From contig JAHDCU010000004.1 in assembly GCA_020629715.1 (NCBI GenBank), positions 62,001 to 126,000 on the forward strand: a stretch of 64,000 bases of DNA, read 5' to 3'. Numbering within the stretch: position 1 is the first letter of the stretch; every line of letters starts with the position of its first letter. The notes below the pieces were generated by a model. It ran no database searches and was not told the origin of the DNA. It saw only the letters and a list, made by a program, of their open reading frames with translations. Shown here piece after piece: positions 18,793-29,379 of this stretch. This stretch comes from Saprospiraceae bacterium. GTDB lineage: Bacteria > Bacteroidota > Bacteroidia > Chitinophagales > Saprospiraceae. Made by a program: the position numbers and the translations under genes.

Positions 18793-20100
18793 ATGAGCCA
18801 TCTATCAGCTATAAAGAAGTACTATTATTCCCTACTCTTACTGGCTTTGACGACTATGGTAACTGCACAATCACTACCTATTGATTTCGAAAATGCAGTA
18901 AGTACATCTGATTTCGTAGATTTTGATGGTGGTAATGCCATGGTTATTGATAACCCTCAGTCTGACAGCAATAATGATAGTGGAAAAGTAGCACAGATCA
19001 TCAGAAATGGAGGCGAGGTCTGGGCAGGAAGTAAGATTGTACTTAGTCAAAGTCTAGATTTCAGTATGCAAAACGCGATTTCTATGAAGGTTTTCACCAG
19101 TGCTCCTGTTGGCACGATCGTCAAATTCAAACTAGAAGGAAATGGTGCTACTGAACGAGATGCCGTAACGACGGTTTCCAATGAATGGGAAACCTTATCA
19201 TGGGACTTCACTGGGACTCCCGCCGATTTTAATGAAATAGTCTTTATGTTTGATTTTGGCAATATTGGAGATGGCTCAGAAAGTAGTAGCTTTCTTTTCG
19301 ATGATATAGAACAATATTTCGGTGGTTTCCAGATCGATTTTCCAGTAAATTTCGAAGAAGTCGATATTAATTATACCACGACCGATTTCGGTGGAAATAT
19401 ATCTACGCTAGAGAGTGATCCTGTAGTATCTAACAATAACGTGGTCAAAGTAATCAAAACAGTTGACGCTGCTACATGGGCAGGTACTACCATCGGAACA
19501 CCAGCTGGATTTGCAAGTGATATTCCGCTGACACTTACAGATTCCAAAATGACCGTAAGAGTATGGTCTCCCACAGCCGGTACACCTATAAGATTGAAAG
19601 TAGAAGACTCTAACGACCCTACACATACTTGTGAAACTGAGGTGAATACTGCGTTAGCTGGAGAATGGGAAACTCTTGAGTTTGATTTCACCAATCAAGC
19701 GCCAGGTACCGAGCTACTAAGCATAGGACTTTCTATGGGATGGACCTATAATATGGCTTCCATATTTTTCAATTTTGGAACTGAAGGAGCCGTAGCGGGT
19801 GAACAAACATATTATTTTGATGATGTACAATTTGGCAGTCTTGTCAATAATGTTGATGTTACATATTTTGATAATCTATCTATAGCTCCAAATCCTACGA
19901 AGGACCAATGGATCATCAATCTCCCAGAGAAAAATATCAATAGCTTAGAGCTGTATGATTTACAAGGCAAATTGATCAATAAATTTTACCCTTCTACATA
20001 TTCACTTGACATTCCTGCTGATCATTTAAGTCCAGGTATCTATTTCGTAAAAATCCAAGTAAAGGACTCTTATCAGACTGTTCGCTTGGTTAAAGAATAA
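18793..20100 (+). CDS. T9SS-exported protein with duplicated carbohydrate-binding-like domain
   Basis: A 435-aa secreted protein. After a signal peptide ending in VTAQ come two similar beta-sandwich units (about 26-180 and 184-345). Both open with PIDFE/PVNFE, contain an AQII..GGEVWAG or VKVI...AATWAG step and an EWETL.WDFT / EWETLEFDFT step, and close with FDDI/YFDDV. The sequence then has a type A T9SS sorting domain (LSIAPNPTKDQW to the end). Units like this usually accompany glycan-degrading enzymes, but here there is no catalytic domain. It is probably a surface glycan-binding or structural protein; ligand unknown. Confidence 0.8.
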   Translation: MSHLSAIKKYYYSLLLLALTTMVTAQSLPIDFENAVSTSDFVDFDGGNAMVIDNPQSDSNNDSGKVAQIIRNGGEVWAGSKIVLSQSLDFSMQNAISMKVFTSAPVGTIVKFKLEGNGATERDAVTTVSNEWETLSWDFTGTPADFNEIVFMFDFGNIGDGSESSSFLFDDIEQYFGGFQIDFPVNFEEVDINYTTTDFGGNISTLESDPVVSNNNVVKVIKTVDAATWAGTTIGTPAGFASDIPLTLTDSKMTVRVWSPTAGTPIRLKVEDSNDPTHTCETEVNTALAGEWETLEFDFTNQAPGTELLSIGLSMGWTYNMASIFFNFGTEGAVAGEQTYYFDDVQFGSLVNNVDVTYFDNLSIAPNPTKDQWIINLPEKNINSLELYDLQGKLINKFYPSTYSLDIPADHLSPGIYFVKIQVKDSYQTVRLVKE

Positions 20101-20177
20101 TAAAATAGTTTACGGAAACGGTGATAATTTAGCGTTCAAAATATCGACTCTTGGCTGGTATTATCTAAAGACTAGCG

Positions 20178-20185
20178 TACCTTTG
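20178..20185 (+). promoter_or_regulatory. Putative -7 promoter element for leuS
   Basis: TACCTTTG matches the Bacteroidota TAnnTTTG -7 consensus. The nearest upstream TTG is at 20151, 24 bases away, which is longer than usual. The start codon is 55 bases downstream. Confidence 0.5.
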
Positions 20186-20240
20186 AGTTTTTGATCATAA
20201 ATAGGATTATACGTACTATAATCTTTAATGTAAACAGCAG

Positions 20241-23090
20241 ATGTCAGGAACCAGAGATTTCAATCATCAAGAAGTAGAACAAAAGTGGAAAGATCATTGG
20301 GAAAAATCCAATCTTTATCAAACTAAGATTGACCCATCCAAACCTAAGTACTACGTATTGGATATGTTCCCATATCCATCAGGTGCAGGGCTGCATGTCG
20401 GTCATCCATTAGGGTATATCGCCTCTGATATTTTCTCAAGATATAAAACACAAAAAGGTTTTAATGTATTACATCCGATGGGATTTGATGCATTCGGTCT
20501 ACCAGCAGAGCAATATGCTATCAAAACTGGAGTCCATCCTGCAAAATCTACTGCCAAAAATATTGAACAATACATCAGCCAATTATCCAATTTAGGGTTT
20601 AACTATGATTGGTCAAATGCGGTCAATACCAGCGATCCCGAATATTATAAGTGGACTCAATGGATCTTCATTCAGTTATTTGAACATTACTATGATCTTG
20701 GGCAAGACAAAGCTATGCCTATATCAGACCTAAAGTCATACCTTGAAACTTCAGGTACAGCAGGACTACAGGCTAGTTGTAGTGATGATATAGAGCTTAC
20801 CAAAGCAGAATGGAACGCCATGAGTGTAGCTCAAAAGGATCAAGTTTTAATGAATTACAGATTGGCATACAGAAAGGTTTCATATGTCAATTGGTGTGAA
20901 GAGTTAGGTACGGTACTAGCCAATGACGAAGTCATCAATGGTAGATCAGAAAGAGGTAACCACCCTGTCGAGAAAAAAGCCATGAAGCAGTGGTCACTGC
21001 GCATCACTGCATACGCTGAGCGACTGCTCAATAGCCTTGACAATCTTGAGTGGAGCGATGCTCTCAAAGCAATGCAGCGTAATTGGATAGGAAAATCACA
21101 AGGAGCTCAAGTATTTTTTGATCTCGAAAATGATGAACGTAAAATAGAGATATTCACCACACGTCCTGACACCATATATGGAGCAACATTCATGGTATTG
21201 GCGCCCGAGCATGATTATGTTTCTGATCTTACGACTCCTGGGCAATCCCCAGAAGTCCAAAAATACCTTGAGTATGTCGGATCAAGATCAGAGAGAGAGC
21301 GTATGTCAGAGACCAAAGTAGTCTCTGGAGCATTCACGGGTTCCTATGCTATTCACCCTATTACGAACGAAAAAATCCCTATCTGGATCGCCGAATACGT
21401 GCTCAAAGACTATGGAACTGGGGCCATCATGGCGGTACCAAGTGATGATGATCGTGATCAGGCTTTCGCCGAAAAATTTAATATTAAAATCGTACCTGTC
21501 GTTGATAAATCTGATTTTCCTGATGCTGAGAATCATGATAAAGTAGGTACCATGATCAATTCTGACTTCCTAAATGGATTATCTGTAAAAGATGCCATCG
21601 AGCGAATGATCGAAGAACTAGAAACCCTGAAAATCGGTAAACGTAAACTAAACTATCGACTTCGCGATGCTAACTATAGTCGCCAACGATACTGGGGAGA
21701 ACCCTTCCCTATATGCTATACTCCTGATGGTGAAACTATTGCTCTAGATATCGAAAATCTGCCTCTAGAGTTGCCAGAATTAGATGACTTCAAACCTGCT
21801 AGTGGAGCTAAGTCTCCCCTATCTAGAGCTACAGATTGGATCAAAACCTCCGAAGGATACGATAGAGAGACTGATACCATGCCTGGATTTGCCGGTAGTA
21901 GTTGGTATTTCTTACGATATATGGATGCCAAAAATCCTGATGAGTTTGCTTCTCAAGAAGCCATTAATTACTGGCAAGAAGTAGATCTATATATTGGAGG
22001 GACGGAGCATGCCGTAGGGCATCTTATGTATTCTAGATTCTGGCATAAGTTCTTATTTGATAAAGGACTGGTACCTACAGATGAGCCATTCAAAAAACTA
22101 GTCAATCAAGGAATGATCCAAGGTGTCATCGAATCACTATCGCTAAAACAAGACAAAACAGATGGTCGCCATCACTTTGTAAGTGCTGAATTACGAAAGG
22201 ATAATGAAGAATACCTTAATATACCCGTACTCATTGACTATGTGAGTGATTATGGCCTACCGAGCTCATCGTTAAGTAGAAAAGGTATAGAATCATTTGC
22301 CGCTTGGATGCCAGACTATGATAAAGCTATATTTGAAGATGCTACTGGTCATCACTCCATAGGTTCGCCAGATGATATGCTGACGATGACCACGATTTCT
22401 GAAGTTGGAAAAATGTCCAAATCAAAGTATAATGTGGTCAATCCCGATCATGTAGTCGCTAAATACGGTGCTGATTGTTTCCGAATGTATGAGATGTTTC
22501 TAGGACCTATCGAGCAGTCCAAGCCATGGGATACAAATGGTATAGATGGAGTTTCTAAATTTTTAAGAAAGCTATGGTCTCTCTTTTATACAGAAGAAAA
22601 ACTGAATGTTTCGGAAACAGAGCCTGCGGCAGATGAGTATAAAATACTTCACGTCACGATCGATAAAGTAGATAACTATATTCAAAAATTTGCTTTCAAT
22701 ACAGCGGTTAGTTCATTCATGATCTGCGTCAATGAGCTCAAAAAATTGAACTGTAATAAGCGTAAAGTATTAGAACCTTTGTTGCAGCTTCTTGCTCCAT
22801 TTGCACCTTTCATTACAGAAGAATTATGGGAAGCTTTAGGTCATCAAGAGTCGATTCATAAATCTTCTTATCCCATCTATGATGAGTCTAAAACTACAAG
22901 CTCTACAATAGAATATCCTGTAAGTATCAATGGAAAGAAAAGAGCTAGTATCACCGTTGATACAGGTGCAAGTAAAGATGATATCCAAAGTATAGCAATG
23001 CAACAAGAAGCCGTACAAAAGTGGATAGAAGGAAAGGTAATACGAAAAGTAATTGTCGTACCTGGCAGAATGATAAATATAGTTGTATGA
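20241..23090 (+). CDS. leuS: Leucyl-tRNA synthetase
   Basis: A 949-aa class I aminoacyl-tRNA synthetase that charges tRNA-Leu. The HIGH box is HVGH (52-55) after MFPYPSGAGL, and the KMSKS loop is at K724-S728 in GKMSKSKYNVV. Between them lie the CP1 editing domain (TTRPDTIYGATFMVLAPEH; YGTGAIMAVPSDDDRD) and the tRNA-binding region. It is longer than the E. coli enzyme (860 aa), partly because of an insert just before KMSKS (about 635-715), which is usual in Bacteroidota. A -7 promoter element lies upstream and no terminator is visible after the stop. Confidence 0.97.
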   Translation: MSGTRDFNHQEVEQKWKDHWEKSNLYQTKIDPSKPKYYVLDMFPYPSGAGLHVGHPLGYIASDIFSRYKTQKGFNVLHPMGFDAFGLPAEQYAIKTGVHPAKSTAKNIEQYISQLSNLGFNYDWSNAVNTSDPEYYKWTQWIFIQLFEHYYDLGQDKAMPISDLKSYLETSGTAGLQASCSDDIELTKAEWNAMSVAQKDQVLMNYRLAYRKVSYVNWCEELGTVLANDEVINGRSERGNHPVEKKAMKQWSLRITAYAERLLNSLDNLEWSDALKAMQRNWIGKSQGAQVFFDLENDERKIEIFTTRPDTIYGATFMVLAPEHDYVSDLTTPGQSPEVQKYLEYVGSRSERERMSETKVVSGAFTGSYAIHPITNEKIPIWIAEYVLKDYGTGAIMAVPSDDDRDQAFAEKFNIKIVPVVDKSDFPDAENHDKVGTMINSDFLNGLSVKDAIERMIEELETLKIGKRKLNYRLRDANYSRQRYWGEPFPICYTPDGETIALDIENLPLELPELDDFKPASGAKSPLSRATDWIKTSEGYDRETDTMPGFAGSSWYFLRYMDAKNPDEFASQEAINYWQEVDLYIGGTEHAVGHLMYSRFWHKFLFDKGLVPTDEPFKKLVNQGMIQGVIESLSLKQDKTDGRHHFVSAELRKDNEEYLNIPVLIDYVSDYGLPSSSLSRKGIESFAAWMPDYDKAIFEDATGHHSIGSPDDMLTMTTISEVGKMSKSKYNVVNPDHVVAKYGADCFRMYEMFLGPIEQSKPWDTNGIDGVSKFLRKLWSLFYTEEKLNVSETEPAADEYKILHVTIDKVDNYIQKFAFNTAVSSFMICVNELKKLNCNKRKVLEPLLQLLAPFAPFITEELWEALGHQESIHKSSYPIYDESKTTSSTIEYPVSINGKKRASITVDTGASKDDIQSIAMQQEAVQKWIEGKVIRKVIVVPGRMINIVV

Positions 23091-23149
23091 TAAACAGATA
23101 AGGTGGCACAGTTTTTCTACCTTAATCGTTAGAGACGTAGACGTCGAGA

Positions 23150-26100
23150 ATGAACATGTACAAATACCTAATCATATGGGCATGCTATATATGCAGTAGT
23201 GCTGCTTACGGTCAGATCTGTAATCAGGTATTTGTAAGTTCTATCACAGAATTTACATCTTCGTCAGCCACTATAACATGGATATACCCAGGTACTGGTA
23301 TCCCCCTCGGATATGAAATAGAACTCGGTATAAAAGGATTTTCGCAAACGGGTACCGCAACCACTGATCTAATTACTACGACAACTTATGTGTATGATGG
23401 TTTAGAAAGCGCTCAAACCTATCAGTTTTGGATACGTGCAGTTTGCGAAAGTGATCAAAGCGAATGGAATGGTCCTTTCGAATTTAATACTAATATTATC
23501 AATCCGAGTGAATGCTCTATCAATCTTGCCATCGATAATAATAATTGTCCGGATGTAAATCAATATAATATTGAGGTCTCAGACTACCCTGGTGCCTTAT
23601 TAGGGCAAGATATCATTTTAGACAAAATTGAGATACTGATCAACCATACTTGGGTTCCTGATTTAAAACTACAGCTAAGATCTCCCAATGGTATTGCGAT
23701 CCCACTCATTGAGCATCGAGGCATCGGATCGCAGCATTTGGGAGATATCAATGATTGCATATCACCGCTCAGCTTTACCGCCGATGCTTGTCTGTCTATC
23801 ACTGAGGCTCCCACTCCGTATATCGGGACCTATCGACCCGAAGGGGATCTAAATCAATTCTTAGATGGTTCACCTGCCAATGGCATATGGCAATTGGAAA
23901 TATGTGATCGAGCAAAAGGAGATATCGGTAGCTTAAATTATGTAGCATTAGGTTTCAGCGAACAGAACTGCACCTTACCCTTCACGATCAGAATCAGTGA
24001 AATCAAAGGAACATCTGTGTTACTCAATTGGGATCAAACGATCAATTGTGATGGTATTGAATTAGAAGTCGGTCCCGTTGGATTCCTGCCAGGTAGCGTT
24101 CCTATCACCTTTGTAAATTGTGAAACCGAATCTCTTCTCATTGATAACTTGGATGCAAATACAGAATATGAATTTTATATAAGATCAGTTTGTGGTCTAA
24201 CAAACTCCGCATATAGCTGTCCGTTTACCTTTATCACAGCCTGTAATCTAGTCAGTAATCAAACTACTTTTGATAAAGAGTCAATCTGTCCGACTAACTG
24301 CAATCAACCATGTTTAATTACTGATACTTGGACCAATAGTCTTGAAGATGATCATGATTGGATCGTCAATCAGGGCTCTACACCAACTGATTTTACGGGT
24401 CCTACTAAAGATGCTAATGATTTTGGCAACTACGTGTATCTAGAGAATACAGAATTAAACTGTACAGCAGGTGCGGTCGCCATACTGGAATCTGCATGTC
24501 TTAAAATAGCCCAGAGTGATGACGACTGTGATCTACAGTTTTATTATCATATGTATGGCTCTGATATCAGCTCTCTACGACTCGAAATCACATTAGACGA
24601 TGGTATTACCTGGCTACCCCTTTGGGAACAAAATGGAGATCAAGGAAATCAGTGGATTTTGGCAGATGTCAATCTTAACCAATACACTGGATCGCTGGCA
24701 AGACTACGATTTATTGCTACGACAGGAGAAGATATATTTTCAGATATAGCTATTGATGAAATCACATTTTTCAATTCTATACTTGAAGATCCAATTTTAT
24801 ATTATTTTGATAGCGATGGTGATGGTTTTGGCTTATCTGATCGGATCATAACATCCTGTACTAGTGTCACTCCAGCTCAATATGCCACGCAGAGTGGAGA
24901 TTGTAATGACGATGATAATACGATCAATCCAAATTCAGAAGAATCTCCATGTAATCTGATAGATGATGATTGTGACGGATCAGTTGACAATATCAGTATT
25001 CCAAACCCCTTAGGCTATAGCCTGGTATTTTTTCAAAATGAAACTTGTCTTGGTGCCAATGATGGATTTATAGAAATCATTGTCGGGGGAGGTAGCCCAC
25101 CGTATGAAGTGAACTGGAATACAAATCAATCAGGAAGAGCTATTTTGAATGCTAGCGAAGGAGTCTACTTTGCCATCATTCAGGACGGTGATGGATGTCA
25201 GATCCAGACCGAATTCATTGAAATTGATGCTGATAATACGGTTGATATATTTTTAGAATCTCTTGTCTCAGAAAGTTGCCTTGGAGCTTTTAATGGTAGT
25301 CTGGAAGTTTTAGCAGGAGGTGGTCAAGGACCATATACCTTTCAGTGGTCCAATGGATTAACAACTCCTAAAATTGATAACCTAGGAGCTGGTAATTATC
25401 ATGTAATCGCAACAGATGCGATTGGCTGTAAAAGTGATACAGCTTTTTTTGAAATCAACTTTGATCCTTCTATTGTAGCAGGTATCGCATCTCTTGAACA
25501 TGTCAGCTGCTTTTCTGAAAATAATGGAAGTATTACCTTAGGAATCATTAATGGATCAGCTCCTTTTGACATTGTATGGTCTACAGGAGATCATGGTATG
25601 CACCTCGACAATCTAGAAGCTGGATTATATTATGCCTCTATAACTGATGCTGATAATTGTATGCTAGAATTGGGGCCTATTCAAGTTGAACAACCTGACT
25701 CCATCACCATACAAATAGATAATATACAACGTATCAGTTGCCCTACTGAGAGGGATGGACGTATAGAGATAAGTATTGTTGGTGGTGAAGGCCCATATAC
25801 GTATCAATGGAATAATGGAAATCTCACCGACGATTTATTTCTGCTAGAATCTGGATATTACTCCATCACCGTTACGGATAGTCAAGCATGTAAAGCTGTA
25901 AAGGATAGCATATTTATTGACTCCCCTCCTCCACTATCGATTGCAATAGATACTATTATTGATGTTGATTGCCCTCTAAGTACAGATGGTGCCATTCAAT
26001 CAGTAGTCACTGGAGGAAATGGAGACTATTCATATTTTTGGTCACATGATGAAAACGCAAATAGAGACTTCATAGAAGATCTACAGCCTGGCTTTTATCG

Positions 26101-27151
26101 TTTGACGACTATTGATCGTTTTGGCTGTAAAGCAACCAAGGGTCTTATTGAAGTAGAGAGTAGAAATAGAGAAATACTCATCGACCTACAACTAGAAGAA
26201 GATAATGATTGTGCAGATCAAAGCAATGCAATACTCTCAGCATTAGTTGATGAAGCAGAATTTCCTGTTGCTTATAACTGGAGTTATGGTGTAGAACATA
26301 TCGAGTCTTCATTAAGCGATACACTCAAAAATCTTCCTGCAGGAATGTACAATATAACCGTTACAGACCGAGATGGATGTACTGGAATTTCTGAAGTGAT
26401 TACTATCGATGAAATACTATCTATCGGATTTGATATCGTTGACGTGGTTGACAATAGTTGTGAAAGTGATTCTTTTGGTTTGATCAGTATTTCGATTTTA
26501 AATGCAAATGAACCCGCTCAGGTGATTTGGAACAATGGAAGTATAGGTAGCACCGTCGAACTATTACCGAATGGCAGTTATAGCGCAAGTATCATAGATG
26601 CCAATGGTTGCCAGACTCAAACTCAAGAAATTACCATCAATTCAGATTTTCAATTAGGTTTTGAAAGTATTGTTGTTCCAGAAACTCAAGGTCAACAAAA
26701 TGGAAGTATAACCATTATTCCAGAAGGAAATGCAACCGATTATTTTATCATTTGGGAAGATTTTCCTCAGTACGACGGTCAGTTTTTTGTTGAAAATCTC
26801 AGTAATGGCACTTATGCCATTACACTTATGGATAGCAATGGATGTAGCTATACAGATCAGGTCTTGATTGGAATTGTCAGCTCTATTGATCCCTCTATAA
26901 AGTCTAAGCTAAAAGTATTTCCAAATCCAGCCCAAGATGAACTCAATATTGAATTTAGCAATACCAGCTCTAGCTTCATAGAGCTAAGAATAATAGATCT
27001 CCAAGGTGTTGCTATCCAACAAATGAGGTATGATAATTTATCAGATACATGGCGTATTTCTATACCTATAGCGGATCTGACAAGTGGAATCTATATGCTA
27101 AACATTAGCACTAATAACGGGATCATTACTAAGCGATTTGTCAAAATATAA
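23150..27151 (+). CDS. Multidomain SprB-repeat surface protein, T9SS type A
   Basis: A 1333-aa exported protein. Order: signal peptide (to about 22); FnIII (25-115, ending FWIRAVCES); P-domain-like region (120-275, LKLQLRSPNG, GIWQLEICD); second FnIII (280-365); MAM-like domain (385-545, LESACLKIA, DIAIDEITFF); a MopE-like metal motif (DSDGDGFG to DDDCDGSVDN); then about eight SprB repeats (620-1240); then a type A T9SS sorting domain (VFPNPAQDELNIEF to the end). The final repeat lacks the early Cys. The P-domain and MAM-like parts suggest cell-surface binding rather than catalysis. It follows leuS by 59 bases but is unrelated in function. Probable adhesin. Confidence 0.88.
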   Translation: MNMYKYLIIWACYICSSAAYGQICNQVFVSSITEFTSSSATITWIYPGTGIPLGYEIELGIKGFSQTGTATTDLITTTTYVYDGLESAQTYQFWIRAVCESDQSEWNGPFEFNTNIINPSECSINLAIDNNNCPDVNQYNIEVSDYPGALLGQDIILDKIEILINHTWVPDLKLQLRSPNGIAIPLIEHRGIGSQHLGDINDCISPLSFTADACLSITEAPTPYIGTYRPEGDLNQFLDGSPANGIWQLEICDRAKGDIGSLNYVALGFSEQNCTLPFTIRISEIKGTSVLLNWDQTINCDGIELEVGPVGFLPGSVPITFVNCETESLLIDNLDANTEYEFYIRSVCGLTNSAYSCPFTFITACNLVSNQTTFDKESICPTNCNQPCLITDTWTNSLEDDHDWIVNQGSTPTDFTGPTKDANDFGNYVYLENTELNCTAGAVAILESACLKIAQSDDDCDLQFYYHMYGSDISSLRLEITLDDGITWLPLWEQNGDQGNQWILADVNLNQYTGSLARLRFIATTGEDIFSDIAIDEITFFNSILEDPILYYFDSDGDGFGLSDRIITSCTSVTPAQYATQSGDCNDDDNTINPNSEESPCNLIDDDCDGSVDNISIPNPLGYSLVFFQNETCLGANDGFIEIIVGGGSPPYEVNWNTNQSGRAILNASEGVYFAIIQDGDGCQIQTEFIEIDADNTVDIFLESLVSESCLGAFNGSLEVLAGGGQGPYTFQWSNGLTTPKIDNLGAGNYHVIATDAIGCKSDTAFFEINFDPSIVAGIASLEHVSCFSENNGSITLGIINGSAPFDIVWSTGDHGMHLDNLEAGLYYASITDADNCMLELGPIQVEQPDSITIQIDNIQRISCPTERDGRIEISIVGGEGPYTYQWNNGNLTDDLFLLESGYYSITVTDSQACKAVKDSIFIDSPPPLSIAIDTIIDVDCPLSTDGAIQSVVTGGNGDYSYFWSHDENANRDFIEDLQPGFYRLTTIDRFGCKATKGLIEVESRNREILIDLQLEEDNDCADQSNAILSALVDEAEFPVAYNWSYGVEHIESSLSDTLKNLPAGMYNITVTDRDGCTGISEVITIDEILSIGFDIVDVVDNSCESDSFGLISISILNANEPAQVIWNNGSIGSTVELLPNGSYSASIIDANGCQTQTQEITINSDFQLGFESIVVPETQGQQNGSITIIPEGNATDYFIIWEDFPQYDGQFFVENLSNGTYAITLMDSNGCSYTDQVLIGIVSSIDPSIKSKLKVFPNPAQDELNIEFSNTSSSFIELRIIDLQGVAIQQMRYDNLSDTWRISIPIADLTSGIYMLNISTNNGIITKRFVKI

Positions 27152-27157
27152 GATAGC

Positions 27158-29155
27158 TTAGCTTGTTAGCTTAAAGGTTGTTCTTCGATTTTCTTGATGC
27201 TCTTCTTCTGTACAGCTATCGCACTCGCATAGATTACTCAGCTTAGTTTCACCGTAGCCTTTGGCACTCAGTCTGCTTGGCGTAATCCCTGTCGAAATCA
27301 AATATTTCATAGCAGACTGCGCTCTCTTTTTAGATAGATTGGCATTATAAGCATCATTTCCTTGGCAATCTGTATGAGATCCTAATTGAACACTGAGATC
27401 TGGATTATCCGCTAAGATCTTGGCAAGCTCATTGAGTGAAGGTTTTGCATCCTCACGGATATCCCATCGGTCAAAATCGTAGAATATATTGGACAATTCT
27501 ATCTCTTTATCTAGAACCAGTGGATCTAGTGCAATCTCTATATTTATTGTTTTTTCTGTTTCCCCTTCATTCAATTTAAAAACTGATTCATTGATCGTTT
27601 CAGAATTGGATAAGTAACCATCCAATCTAGCCTTTATATTTCTAAGGGATGTATTCATCAATTCAATGATTACTCTCCCATCTTGATCTGCCTTAAGAAT
27701 ATCTAATGAATCTCTAAAACTTAATTCCAGCAGAGCTTCGGGAAGGGCTTTTTTATCTATTAAATCAGAATTGGGATCTGCAGGATCTTCATAGATGTTT
27801 TCCACTACTTTAATTGCTAAATATAATCGCTGATCCACTGGTTCTTCTTTGACAATAGAAAAAGTATCCTGTAGATCTGGTTCTCTTAAGCGTATTTCAT
27901 AACGAAAAATATCATCGCCTGTGCCGCTGTTTCTTGATGATGAAAAATACCCTTCCTCTAATAAACCTACCTGACGACTAGCATTAGTACTTTTAATCAA
28001 TCCAAAATCATCACTTCCTGAATTGAAAGGTGATTGGATATTTTCGGGATTGGCCCAACTGTTGTCATTACGCAGATAGGTTTTGAAAATATCGTAGCCC
28101 CCTAGACCAGGATGGTAGTTAGAAGAAAAATATAAGGTATCACCATCAGAGGTAGGAAATTTTTCATCTCCCTGTGTATTTATAGATGATGGCATAGCTA
28201 TGGCTTCTGACCAACTACCCGCATCCTTATAGCTGTAGTATAGATCATAACCCTGTGCCGCCGTCACAGCGCTGATTGTAAATACCATGACACTATCATT
28301 CTCTATCAGTGTAGGATGACCATAATTGAAATTACCTTTTACGAAAGGCATGACCTCAGGCTCTGACCATTCATCTTCTTCAGCATAGCTGACCATAATC
28401 TTGCAATACTCATCTCCTTCTTGTTTGGCAAAACATCTCGTGAAATAGACTGTTTTAAAATTTTTACTGAAACATGCAGTACCCTCATTAGCTGGTGTAT
28501 TGAGTTTAATATCAAAAGAAACAGCATCTCCACCATGTCGATCTACCAAGAATATATCCGAAAAACTATTGCCAGTCCAATTATATGAAGACGCTCCTAT
28601 CGCATCATTTCTATCAGACGTGAAAGCAATGTAATCATCACTATAATACCTCGGACTATAGTCATCTGCAACCGAATTGAAGCTACTTCGCTTTACCGAA
28701 ATCTTATGAGGACTCAGCTGAGTAGACCATATAGCCGCTTGCTTGCAAATAGCCAGTTCTCTATTGACTTCAGGGTCTTGTCCATATTCCTTTTGAAATT
28801 GCTGAAAGATCTTAGTAGCCGCAGTATAATTTTCTTGAGTTTTAAGCATTAATCCCAGTTGCTTCATCGCTTGAGGTCCATAATTCTGTTTTACGGCCTC
28901 TTTATACCATGGTATACTCTTAGCGTATTCCTTGATCGCACGGTAACTTTCTGCCAAAAGAAATGATGATTGGGCTCTTACTGATCTATCTTTCTCATTT
29001 TTTAATTCTTCTTCAAAATAATCTATAGCAACCGCATATTGCTTCAGATTATAGGCACTGCGTCCGTCGACTACCTTTTTAGTGAATGTGCATTGAGACA
29101 TCACCAATAGTATGATCACAAAGAACAGTATCGAAATTATATGTCGTAAACCCAT
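27158..29155 (-). CDS. PorE-like OmpA-family lipoprotein with TPR and beta-propeller
   Basis: A 665-aa lipoprotein with the lipidated Cys at 22 (LVMSQC). The parts in order are: TPR-like helices (about 30-145, YFEEELKNEKD, FLLAESYRAIKEY), PD40/WD40-like propeller blades (about 155-435, IAFTSDRNDA, LYFSSNYHPGLGGYDIF), a carboxypeptidase-regulatory-like sandwich (about 455-555) and a C-terminal OmpA domain (LGSHTDCQGNDAYN, LSKKRAQSAMKYL). This matches PorE, the T9SS component thought to tie the machinery to peptidoglycan; the OmpA domain carries the Asp and Arg needed for diaminopimelate binding. Paralogues with the same layout exist in Bacteroidota, so the exact role is inferred. It converges on the adhesin gene with a 6-base gap. 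Confidence 0.82.
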   Translation of the reverse strand: MGLRHIISILFFVIILLVMSQCTFTKKVVDGRSAYNLKQYAVAIDYFEEELKNEKDRSVRAQSSFLLAESYRAIKEYAKSIPWYKEAVKQNYGPQAMKQLGLMLKTQENYTAATKIFQQFQKEYGQDPEVNRELAICKQAAIWSTQLSPHKISVKRSSFNSVADDYSPRYYSDDYIAFTSDRNDAIGASSYNWTGNSFSDIFLVDRHGGDAVSFDIKLNTPANEGTACFSKNFKTVYFTRCFAKQEGDEYCKIMVSYAEEDEWSEPEVMPFVKGNFNYGHPTLIENDSVMVFTISAVTAAQGYDLYYSYKDAGSWSEAIAMPSSINTQGDEKFPTSDGDTLYFSSNYHPGLGGYDIFKTYLRNDNSWANPENIQSPFNSGSDDFGLIKSTNASRQVGLLEEGYFSSSRNSGTGDDIFRYEIRLREPDLQDTFSIVKEEPVDQRLYLAIKVVENIYEDPADPNSDLIDKKALPEALLELSFRDSLDILKADQDGRVIIELMNTSLRNIKARLDGYLSNSETINESVFKLNEGETEKTINIEIALDPLVLDKEIELSNIFYDFDRWDIREDAKPSLNELAKILADNPDLSVQLGSHTDCQGNDAYNANLSKKRAQSAMKYLISTGITPSRLSAKGYGETKLSNLCECDSCTEEEHQENRRTTFKLTS

Positions 29156-29320
29156 ATCTAAAATTAAAAACGCAATTTATAGAAATAAGTTATGCCTTTA
29201 TAATTAACCTGAATCATTGGTATTCAATAATTCTTTTCACCCTATCGGCAGATTATGCATTTCAAGTGCATAATCTACGATTAAGACTATTTCATCATGA
29301 TAGATGTCTTTATCTAAAAT

Positions 29321-29355
29321 AAAAAAGGGATGATAACGCATGTTATCATCCCTTT
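29321..29355 (-). terminator. Terminator after secDF
   Basis: A perfect 14-bp stem, AAAGGGATGATAAC (29324-29337) with GTTATCATCCCTTT (29342-29355), around a 4-base loop. Read on the minus strand it is followed by a T-run (the A-run at 29321-29326). It ends the secDF transcript just before the PorE-like gene. Confidence 0.93.
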
Positions 29356-29379
29356 CAAAATTTATTGTTGTCTTAGAAC

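Noticed and set aside
23091-23130. AAGGTGG/CTACCTT pairing after leuS as a terminator
   Set aside because: Seven base pairs with a 10-base loop and no T-run following.
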